Shown: positions 44,301-56,300 of the stretch, piece after piece
How positions within the stretch are numbered: the first letter of the stretch is position 1
Layout of the letters: the number at the start of each line of letters is the position of its first letter
NCBI GenBank assembly: GCA_021234535.1
Contig: CM037838.1
Location: 7,813,506-7,877,505, forward strand
DNA: 64,000 nucleotides
Source: Stichopus chloronotus
Taxonomy: Eukaryota > Echinodermata > Holothuroidea > Aspidochirotida > Stichopodidae
Reading direction: 5' to 3'
Translations under genes and position numbers: made by a program
The notes under the pieces: generated by a model
Seen by the model: the letters and a program-made list of their open reading frames with translations, nothing else
What the model was told of the DNA's origin: nothing
Database searches by the model: none

Positions 44301-47300
44301 GTAAATTGCCATGCCCATGGAGAAAACCGTGTTGTCGAGGAGAAAATTTTGATGAGTCCATCATGACAAGCTTGCTTTAACTTATTGAAGAACCAGAGAC
44401 TGAAAGAGAAAGTTACGGAAAGTACAGAAAGGATGCAATCCAGTGTTAGAGCAGATTGTCATCACTTCATTTACAATGTCACTCTGCTTCATTCCAAAGC
44501 TTCAGTCTAACATTGTGCTGCAAATAACTTCATATCTGAGTTAAACCTCAGACAGCGAAAGCCTCCTGGCGAGACCAAAACAATTCTAAAACTGTTTTTA
44601 ACCAAATAAACTGAGAGGGAAGCATCAATCCCAAAACTCAGCACTGCCCCTTGCAATGCGAAGACTCGATTTGGAGTGGAGCTACGGTACAGTACTGCAG
44701 CATACAGTACATAAAATCAGGTCTTTAAAAAGGTAATACACCTGTGGATAACCTCAGATCTAGAGTCTGCCAGTTGTTGCTAAAATGGTAGCACGAAGGT
44801 TTGGAAGATATCCTGTGTAGGGGGACACTTTTACCAGATATTCTCTTGCTCTGTTCCTTTCTTCTCTTGTTTATATCAAATTGAAAACATTTGCAAAATA
44901 AATATTGAAACTTGCACATATTTTCTATCTTCAGGGGCTACTATTTAACGTACAGATTCCATTGCAATTCCTTTGACATTCCCTTCAAATGAAACAAGAT
45001 AACAATCAAGCAGCACCCAAGACAATAAGGGAGAAGGAAAATACTCTCCAACTTAAAAATGTCATTCATTTTTCTTTTTGTTTCAAAGTTTGACTCTTTT
45101 TGATTCATTCTTTTGTTTTCAGGATGTAAAGTGTTTCAACAGAAAGCCACAAAAACTAAGCAAGACCGTTGAATGACTTAAGTATGAAATGGTCTCGCAA
45201 GAGTTATGAAGCCAGCTGTAAAAGATCTTCATTGTTCGGGTTCGTAGCACTAATTCACACATCCTCTTCCTATTGACACCCACTCGTTATAGTACCACAA
45301 CTGGAAACCCACAAAAAAACAACAAAAATCGTGATGCCAATTTGCAAGCGATTTTCCCCGGTTTTTATTTCGAACAGGGCAATAAAAGCACCTTTTTTAA
45401 CTTAAGAAAGCATGCAGTTGCACCCTTGACTGTTGAAAAGACAGTTTTGTCCAAATAGGTAATTTATGATTAATGAAAGAGGGAGGTGGAGAAGGGGAAG
45501 TAGGGGCAGACACTGAGATTGAAGGTTGTTACAGCACTGCGTCACAGGAAATTTTGTTGTGGGAAAATTGAATCCAAGAAATAATGAAAAACTTGAAGAT
45601 ATGAGATATTTGTGGTTGGGGAGTGCTGGGAAACGAATTAAGTGAGATAAAAACAGTAAGCTCAACAGTTCAAGTATCTCGGCTTTTTTTAACCGCTGAG
45701 ACATGTCCAAGTCATTGGACATACCTGCAACTTTACATCTCAGTTCTTCAATCATGTCAAAATGACTTTTAGTACTTGAAAGACTGGAAAATACCACCCT
45801 CATCAAAAAAAAACAAATATACAAATTTATCTGGTCAGTGTGGGGGCAATTCATAACACTACATGTGTCCTTTGTTCTATCAGATCAACCCTCTATTAAA
45901 GGCACAGTTGCAGTCTTAAGAGACAGCATATTAACAGACAATATAAGATATACCATATATGGTAATCAAATTTACTTTTACCAAAATTAGTGTCATCACG
46001 GTCAACCCACGTAGCTGGATCGTATTTGATTGCCTGGACCCAAAGTTACTTCATAACAGTTAGTTCTTACGGTGGAAAAATGACACAATTAACCCCTGTG
46101 TGAACACATTATCAGACAGCTGAATTTTGCCTACTATTCACAGCAAGTAGTTCAACATGGAATTTTCTTCTTTTTTCTTTCAGGGAAAAGTGGTTGTTTT
46201 CTTAATGAGAAAGTGCAGGTGGGTATATCCCCCCTCAAAACAAATGTGATGTACAGTGCTGTGGAAATGCCAAAATTAATGATGCAGTGGTTGCTTGGGT
46301 CAGGTTTCTGGGTACCCAAAGAGTACGAGCAGAAACTGGTTCTGATTTTTTTTTTTGGAATCAGTGGAAAAAACGCTACTGCAGAATGTCTGCTATGCTT
46401 GCTTAATCTTTGATATTAATACAAAGGGCCACCTCCAAATGAAATGTAGATCCGTCTGAATATTACAGGTGTGATATGATCATACCTAACACAGTCACTC
46501 CTGGTCTAGATACCCGCAACAAACTGTCTTTGTACCACGAGACCTCAGCCTCAGGTTTGCTGTTGGGGGGACGACAGATCAGCGTCGCAGCGTCCCCCTC
46601 GACGACGGTGAGATCGTCCGGCTCTTGATGGAATGTCCAGTCAATGTCTGTGGATAGACAAGGAGTGAAACCAGGTTAACACAAAACCAGCTGCAGATCT
46701 GCTGCCTAAAGTTGCGTCTACCTGAGCTCTACTTATCACAACGAATAAATGCAAACACCATGTCCTGCTGTTGAACACATTGAAGGCAATTTCTGTAAAA
46801 ATTCAAAAGTCTTAAAGAAAATTGATATGGATCGACCAAAGGAAGAGGAAATTTCTACTGCGCATGGAACATTTCAAGAATGCTCAATTTACTGTAAGTC
46901 ACTATGCAGGTTTGTGACATCAAGGGAGCCTGGGACTCAAGGACATGTCAAGGACATGTCTCATGTTACCGTTTGTTTCATTAGTATTCCTTTCTCACAA
47001 TTCAAAATCTGATATGCCTCGAATGAGGGACTTTGGGCGTGAACATTGGCTCCTTTAAAAATATTAATGACTTTCAAATAGGTGAACAACAATTCACCGT
47101 AATTTAGAGACAATATCCCCACAACTCACTAGTGTGGCACTGTGGGCATTAATGAGTGACTATGCTAATACCCCTTGCTGACACTTATGGTATGTATACA
47201 GGTAGTTTAACTAAGCTTGAGAAGTACCCAAATATGAGAGTTAGATAGCACCACACCCTCTATGCTCAGGGTAATTAGGAGACAATAGATGTAAAGGGTT

Positions 47301-50300
47301 AATAGAGGATTACTAACACTGTGCACAACAGTCACCACATCATCATGAGGAATCAGCTCTGCTAAAAAAATTTACTGACTTTGATAAGGCTGCATCAGCA
47401 TTACCTAACAAATGATAGTCCATGTCAGGAAGATCTAAAATTACTTCCAATTAACAAATTTGTCACGTGAGTTTCACCCAACAACTCCTGAGTAGCCAGT
47501 GCTTTTTACTGGGATGCCACACAACCTTTAAAGATTGACAAGTTGTGATAGTGGTGACACAGAAACATGAATGTGTTACACCAAAGAGTTGGTAAATGAC
47601 ATCACAAGTTTATCTACTGCACAATGAATAAACATTACTATGTTAAAAAGTCACTGCTGGTCAGAAGATAAAACGAGAATCACTGCATTCTGCCAAATAA
47701 GATGAATTATTAACGTTTAAATTGTTAGAACACTGGCACAAATACCATACCCCTACTGATTTTCAGTATCAAAAGTATTTCTTTCAAGCAAAATTCACTA
47801 ATCTGAAAAGTTTCCATACCAAATACTGTAGGGTAACATGAAAACTGTTCCTTAAAATTAATGGGTGTGACTATGACGCAGACCAGTTCTTTCCTTCTGT
47901 CAGAATTTTCTCTCTTACTGCAGCAGCAAGTAGTGGCAACACCTTGTACAGGAAGCATGCACAATAACAGCCAAAAAATAACATTTTTCAAAGGTTTTTG
48001 TTCCAGAATCTCAAACTCTTTATAACTTAGGAAATAACAACATACTGTACAGTAAAAACTGTACTGCAGTATTTCGTTTTCAAGCTGTTTTCCTGTCTTT
48101 AATACTGTACTTCAAACTGGAACGGGCAGGTCAGGAGAACACAAAAGGAAAAAGAAATACACTGAACGAAGCTTTGTCTTTTACTTTTGTTTGAGAGCTA
48201 GAGTACTGTAGGGTTCTGATTGACGGATCCACACCATATCAGATGAAGATGTGCATTACGTTTTTAAAGTTCCTCCTTTATCGGCAACATTTTTCTGTTT
48301 TTATGAGGATGTCATAGACTTCCCAATAGATCCAATAGATGGCCGGAATACGGCAATTAACATTTTGGGATGAATGAGCATGAAGTACGCGCAGACAAAG
48401 TTCAGTGGGCTGAAAATAATGCCATACTGTACAGTACATTGTTGCATCAAGAACATTGAACTGGCTAAAGCCACTTCCTGTGTGTACACAGTGTTTGAGC
48501 CTGTTTGCAATTGCTACAGTGTGACACATATCCCATAAACTGCATTGCTACTTTTCAAGCATACATTTTTGCAAAAAGGGCATACGTGCTACATCTTTCA
48601 AGTTTGACTTCTTCTGGCACATACAGTATAGTGGAATACACATTGTGTAGCTACAATCTTGGACAAAATTCCTTGGGACACCCCGCGCCCCCGTTCAATG
48701 TTGGCTATAGGATTGCTGTTCAAAGGGTACATTCACTTCTATAGCGCAACATTGGAAAGGGGCGCGGGGTTTCATGTTATCCTCTCACCTAAAATTCAGT
48801 ATTATATTTGCAACATACGACAAAGTGTCCCAACAATTTTGTCCAAGATTGTCTGAGAATTTCGAGGGGTTAGAAGCATGCGCAGGGCACAGGAAAATCG
48901 TCAGTTTCAAACAAGTTAAACTGCAAAATGTGGGGTGATATTCCTTGCAACAAGAAACATCAGCAGTGCATGTTCGGAATGTTTGGGGCCTATATTGAAG
49001 TTGGTTTACTGTAATAATATTATTGTGTGAATGTTGTCAATGTTATTACGGAGTAAAGGGAGGAATAAGTCAGTCAAATCCATGTATTTGCACTAAATGT
49101 GCTACATAAAATGCAGTCATTGGGGAGGTAACATCTAAACTCCAATGCATTTTGTCGACCAGGAAACTACTTTAAAACATTTTTTATGATACAAATGACG
49201 TACTTTCGGCTCAAACTCTGATAATGAGACAGGTACCGAAGAAAAAAACAACAAACAAAAACGAAAACACCCCCCTCAAAAAAAAAAAACTTACATGTTA
49301 GTGGTCCGTTGAAGAAGATCGATGTATATGTGTTATTTATTCAAATTGTTCACAGTGATGACGTGGTGTGTGCTGTTAAAGAAACTATGCTTAATGACTA
49401 TTAGGACTTACTTTCAGGTTAATCTGGGTAAAAAAGTGTACTATCATTATACAAAAAAAAAAACCCTAAAATGCAAATTTAATTAGTGTGACGTTTGCTC
49501 ATATTCACATAACAGTGACATTGTGGCACCCATTCTAATGTACCATACATGGTGCACTGTAATATGTCAGTCATTTTAAGAGGTTTCAACGGACTTTATA
49601 GTACATTTGCTGTTAGAGCTATATCATTATATTGATATACATATATGTATTACCTTATGTTATATATGAATGAATGAAAAATGAGAAGTTGACAGACATT
49701 TGAGTTTATGAATGGATAATTGAGCAGTGAAAAACACTATGGTCATGACGTGAATTGAACCCCGGCCTTCCCATCCAAGCTGACTTAGACCTAACAACAG
49801 CGTCCGACAGTATAGGCTAATGAAACCCACGTTCTACCAAATGTTTTGACAGGAAAATTTAAGCAACCCGTAGGAAAATTGCGTAGATTACAAGACAGGA
49901 GATTACTTACGTTACCAGCTTCATGCAATGTAAAAATTGCAGTCACAAATCTTGATTTAGCGGCCAAAAATGTAAAAAACCAGCCTTAACTAACGTTCTA
50001 CCATTATTTTAATATTAAGCTGAGTCTACAATTCTGACTTTAACGCATTTTGGTAGAACGTGGAGCTACTTCAGAACACATTATAACTGGGATTCCTACC
50101 AGCATTCTACAATTGCAGTAACACTCCTGTTGCAACGCAATGCAACAGCTGCTCATCAATGTTATTTCTAAACGCAACTATTTTGTCCTCATCCAATACC
50201 ATGAAACAATCTATTCATTCATGATCACTCCTTTTCAACAAAAATATACAAATAAACCCCCAAATTAAAATTAAACTTGTTATGTTAATAGTCGAAATTC

Positions 50301-53300
50301 AGAATACTTTCTTTTAAAAATCCCCAGAAGAATAGGCCCCAATAAATATTTTTTATGATGCACCTTGTCCAAAAATGTTCAATTTTCTTTCGAAATTTCG
50401 CTCCGAAATTGCTCCCAAAAAACTCAGACAATCTTGGACAAAATTCCTTGGGACACCCCGCGCCCCCGTTCAATGTTGGCTATAGGATTGCTGTTCAAAG
50501 GGTACATTCACTTCTATAGCGCAACATTGGAAAGGGGCGCGGGGTTTCATGTTATCCTCTCACCTAAAATTCAGTATTATATTTGCAACATACGACAAAG
50601 TGTCCCAACAATTTTGTCCAAGATTGTAGTTTGGTTTTAGAACAGTACTAATTGAAGAATGTCAGCTAAAACATAAAAGGATAATAATCCCCGGATAAAA
50701 CTTCACATTTTAAAGCACCAATTAGGGAACACAAGGAACTGTAGATAGCACTTGCAATGCATGATGGGATAGAATACGACGTTAGTTGCATAGGAAAGTC
50801 AGTGTACAAGTTGCTACCGTTTCAATCCCGTATGTACTTTGCTCACAGAATATCTTGGCTATCTGCAATGAAGGTCTTACAGCAGAGGGAGAAGCTAAGG
50901 GCATGGTTAGTCTAATTTACATTGGGAGGCCTTCTATATCTTTATTCTTTATAATGTTTACAGCACTCTACTGCACAGTGGGTGTGGTTATAAGGGAGTG
51001 CAGTTGCCATGCTGAAGCAGGTATACAGTACACTCAGATTTGTATGTAAAAATCACGTCCTGACCTACTAACTTGCTCAAGCACATTTTGATAATAAAAA
51101 TTCAGGCCCAATTGAAGAGAAGTTATTCTACAACACTAGGCTACAGTTCCACACACTAGTGCGGAAGAAGCTTGTGGACACAATTTCAAGTACAAGTGAA
51201 GTGCTGTATGTCAAATTTAGTACACTTATCTTTTTTCACAAGCTTAGTTGGGATGGGAAGATCTGAGATAACTTGTTGCCAAAAAAAAAAGAAGAGAAGG
51301 CATCTTATTGTGACCTGATCAGGGATCGAACCTCAAAGTTACTAAACTTCATTGCTTCAAATGCCACCACCTTTATCTACTTGGCTACAACATCCATTAC
51401 ACCAAATGCACCAGAAATTTTACTAAATCCAGCAAAGGGTGATACAGTAATGTTCCCCGTAGATTTGCACTTATACGATTCACTTATTTCATGATGAAAA
51501 TGTAAAGACCACTCTGGTATTACTGTAAAGTAATACATTCTTTTTTTACCAATGTAATGCTAGAAGACTGCTCTCGCAATATTTCAGATTATGGATACTA
51601 TAAAACATGTAAATGAAGGTAGCCTACAGATGGAAGTCACGTACTGCCATGTTAAACAGCTATCATCTACGGTACAGTATTACTTGTAAGTAATAATTCC
51701 TTTTCATTTCTGTGGAGAACTAGTACAGTAACTGTGCAACACTCCTGCATTTTATCAATTCAAGATACCAATCCATCACATAATAGCTACAGTACTGTAG
51801 AAGATGCGGGCAGCATGCGCTGATGCATGCTCAGCAAAATGGAAGGTGTGCAAAATCTCCAGAAAAAATGGTACTGGAACAACTGTATGGCACTGTGCCT
51901 CTGAAGAATTTACCCATGGATCAAAGTTAAGCGCCATGTGAGCCCAAGGAACTACGCACCCAACTACAGCATTCATAAACATGCGTCTGTATTATGTGTA
52001 AACCTAACCCCCACCTTTTCCTGGTGTAATATAATATTGTGTCCTTTTCAAGAAGTCACAACCAACCTACAGTAGGTACAGTAAGGTCAAAACAAAATGC
52101 GTACTGTAAGTCAATTCAAGAATGAGTCTTAAAACCAATGTGACTCACGAACAAAGATGAAGATGGGCAGAAAAGAAGAAATTTATCAATAGTACAGCTA
52201 ATGCCAGAATAATAGTGGGCCGGATTAGACTGGAATGAAGGATTCAGCAACTTTGCAAATTCGACCATGCAAACACATGCCAGAAAGGGAGCAAATGGAA
52301 TGGAGCCCTCATAGGGTTAAGAAGATTAAAGGGAAATAGGGCGTTTCTTTTAGGGAAAACATCCATATTTTTGAAACCAATGTTTGTGGATGCAGAATGA
52401 TAGATTATTCAAAATAAGGAAAGACAGTAGCCTTCTCTTCAAGAAATAAGCTCCTCACAGACAGAAATTCAGTTTTTTGTTGCTCAACACTAATTTGTTC
52501 ACCCAAACTTTTCAAAATTCAAATGATGCATCTTCCGTTACTCATCACATGCATAATGTTTTTAGGAGATGAAGCTTTGGTAGATGTTTATTGATGGCAC
52601 TGAATGGTTTAACAATGATTACCGCTATTTTCTTTAGTATGTCATGTTGGGGTGTTCTAAACGCCCTATTTCCCTTTAAAGAAGGAAAATGCTACTCATC
52701 CAGAAACTAAAAAGGGTGTTAAAGCCTCAAATTGAAATAAACAAAGATTTGATGAATGAATATACCTTCGAATGCAATGTTTTGCATTCAGAAGGCAGAC
52801 ATGATGCAACTTTTGCCTTCAAAGTGCATTCAGAATTTTGCCTTCAGACTGCTGAATGCATTTAATACCTTCTGAATGCAATGTTTTGCATTCAGAGGTT
52901 AAACTGAATGCAACTTTGGCCTTCAAATTGCATTCAGGATTATGCCTTCAAATTACTGAATGCATTCAGATAGCCTTCGAATGCAATTTTTAGCATTCAG
53001 AAGGCAAACTGAATGCATTCTGAATGCAAATATTGCATTCATGTTTGGTATGGGAACAACTGATTATGTTGGTTCTTTGAGAAGGTGCTATATATCAGTT
53101 TGAAACTGGAAAGGCATCACTGTGAGGGCAGTGTCAAGGGTTGCCAGTCATGTTTGAATGCGTTGTTAAGAGGTTAGCTGGTTGTGTGGAGAAAGTAAGT
53201 TCAGAGTTCAGACTAGAGTAAAGCATTCCCTGCACACTACTGCAATTGCACACCACAGGGTAGAAAATTTGTGTGCAGTACTGTATGGAACACAACATGC

Positions 53301-56300
53301 TGACAGGGCATCTTGAATGCATTTATGTAAACTTAAAATACTTGTAAATTATTTCTCAAAACTATACGGCAGCAACTCCTTCTGTAAATGAATATTTCAG
53401 TTGCAAATTTAAAAGCAATTCTTACATGAAAACCCGTACAATATATTTATGCTACAAGCACTTCAAACACTACACCGATATATCTTGTTCATAACTCAAG
53501 ACATTTCATAGGAAAATCTGCTCCACAATACTGTACAGTATCAGAATGGACAAGAAATTATTTCCAGTTACATACCTCTTGGACAAAATGTATTAAAAAT
53601 GTATTAAATGTATAAAATATGAAAAATGTATAAAACGTATTGGATAAACTTGTGGGCCTTTGACATATTGACTATAAAAAATGATTGCGAGTGTACTGCA
53701 AAACCAGAAGGATATGATTATGTTTGTTCCTAACTTTTTATTTTTACTGTAAATGTACTGCAAAGTACATGTGAGGTTGTACATGGATGGACTACTATAC
53801 ATCTTTCCATGAACGAAAATGACAGCAACTACTTTGAAAAGCAATGGAGAGGCATAAAAACAGGAAAAAAGAAACAGAAATCACATTTGAAAATTAACCG
53901 TTCTCATTGTGAGTGTCTACATAATCAATATGCAACAGTTCAGGCCTCATTGATGTTTCAAAAATGCACTACTCAAGTCGTCGCTTCGTGATCCATATCA
54001 GGAATGGTAGTATTTGGTGAAATTTAAGCAAGTTGTGTAAATAACCTACAATCTAATCTCACCAGTGATTCTGAGTTGTTTCGACTCACTGAATATTCAG
54101 CGTTTATACTTCCCACTGACTTGTTCAAAGAACCACCCAGCCAATTTGAATGAAAACTGTCAAACACTACATTATTGTATTTTATACTTTTTGTAACTGC
54201 ATTAGAATTTCCAATCATGTGGCAGAATTAGCCACCTGAAACTCACTTATTTTCCGAAATTTTCTGAATTAATGGTGTGATGAAAAGTCTTACCAAACTT
54301 TTCGACATGAAATGTCAATGTTTTAGTTTTTGACACACGCAATATATGTCTTTAATCTTCAAATTCGACTCTGACTAAATGTTACAGTAGATTGCATTCA
54401 CATCAAAGATAGAGTTTGAACTAAGAGAAATGAAAGGCGGTTACTCTTACATGAGTTTGCACAGAATCAAAATTTTTTTTTAGCCATCCAACATTATAAA
54501 AGAGAATACACAGGAATGACCAACAGTTTGTCTGCTATGACTTCATAGATTTCCAATAATGGAATAAACCAAGTTGTTAAATAGAAATTGGATTAACAGT
54601 TTCCCATCGGAATACGCTACCGTATTGAAATACAGCAGGGTTTGCACTGATAAAGTAAGAAAATGTCCTCAACTTCAATGAATTTTTCAATATATATTTG
54701 GCAATCTCCCCTTTCAATAAGATTGCAAAAAAAAACAACATTGTATCCTGGAGATCATTAGTAGAAAAACAGAAAGCAATAATTTACCTAAAACAAACAG
54801 CAATGTGGAAACAAGAGACCAATTATCCAATGGATGACTCTGAGAAAGCCTTTGAGAATATGAGGAAACACAAAACAGGGCAGGAAATTATTCTGGAATA
54901 TATTGTACTGTTTGCTGTGTTGCGACTTCAGGTCCTACATACGAAGTAGTTTGTTTTTCTGTCAATTGATGAGAGGTTTAGAGCAATACTATCCGTACTT
55001 CATCATTTTTTTTCCAGAAATATGTATAAATTTCAGAGTTCAAAAGCAAATGAAGAGAACCGCAAAAATATCCGAAAGCCATAGGAAATGATCGCCGAAT
55101 GGATTGATTTTGGATGTGTCTGATCGATGAGTAAAGAACAAAGTTATGCATCAAACCCATCGACGCCCGTAAATTTCTTCCGACAGGAATGGATGATAGA
55201 AAAAAAAAATCATAAGAGAGCAGACGGGACATTATGAAAGAAAATCTTAACTTCTTATCACCATTGCAAAAGACATACATGCAAAGACAATTAACATTGT
55301 CTACTTTATAGATTAAGGGAATATTCCACTGACAAATTATGGGAGAGAATCATTTTTCACTGAAGGCACTTCAAACCTTTGATCCACACCGATACAGTAT
55401 CTTGTTTGAACATAAGTCAAGATATTGCTGGTTGAACAATCACCTCTCTGGGTCAAGAAAGATTTCCGGTCACCTCAGTTAACGTTACAAAATGTCATGC
55501 AACGGTCAATTTTACAATAGTAGCAGGGGTAAGTCTTTGCATCATTTTCTCAAATTGAAATTTCATTTAAATGAAAGTTCCTTTCACATAGTCTGTTAAT
55601 ATCTTGGCAGGCAAAACATTACACTGTATTAATAATGCTGCCATTCCTGCACAAAAAAAAACACAGGACAGTAAGGGGATATAGAAGAGCCATACTGCAT
55701 TTATCCAACGGCTGACTTTGGGAAAAGCCTTTGGAAATGAGAGAGACACAATTTAACACTGACAGGAAATCATGTTCTGGCATATAGTATGGTGTGCTGT
55801 GACTGTAGTTACTAGATTTAGAGGAGTTTGTTTTTCTTTCAATTGATGAGAGCAATTTACTGTCCATCCACTTTTAGTACTTCCAGGTAAGATTTTTCAC
55901 AAAGATAAATAAAGAGACACCCTCAAAATTAATACACCGTCCATAGGAAATGATCGCAAAATAGATTGATTTTGTGTGTGTGCCTGACTGATGGGAGAGA
56001 AGGAAATCATGCATCAAAACCATCCACTAGCTTGGTGAACTTCTTCCTAGAGATACCGTCAAAAAAAAATAAACACACATCACAACAGAACAGGAAGGAC
56101 CTTATGTATGTAAATAAAAACTGCTTACATCATGTTATTTAATATTAAAAGATTGCATTCCTAGCATCAAATGACATTTAACATTAACATGTGGGCTTTT
56201 CTGTGAGTTAACATACTGCATTTTGGTATCAAACATCGGTAACATTAGGCGAAGTGACGTGTTCACTTACAGTAGCAGGTACAGTTATGAGCTGTAGCAG

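Larger units (their letters stand above)
42526..46485. other. Intron 4
   Basis: 4.0 kb inside Ig3. It holds an interspersed repeat (42677-42961), a local duplication interrupted by a retroposon tail (43199-43542), and the start of the zone rich in ACAGTA/TACTGT words. No exon is seen. Confidence 0.55.

Noticed and set aside
45402..45854. Minus-strand open frame of 150 codons in intron 4
   Set aside because: Low-complexity Ser/Leu-rich translation of AT-rich sequence, no Ig core residues and no suitable phase to join exons 4 and 5.
48659..48856. Repeated 65-codon open frame, also present at 50428-50640
   Set aside because: It lies almost wholly inside the 200-bp fold-back repeat; its recurrence is due to the repeat, not to a gene.
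51281..51410. Functional tRNA-Ser gene
   Set aside because: Acceptor and T-stem pairing are broken, so only a derived retroposon or pseudogene is supported.
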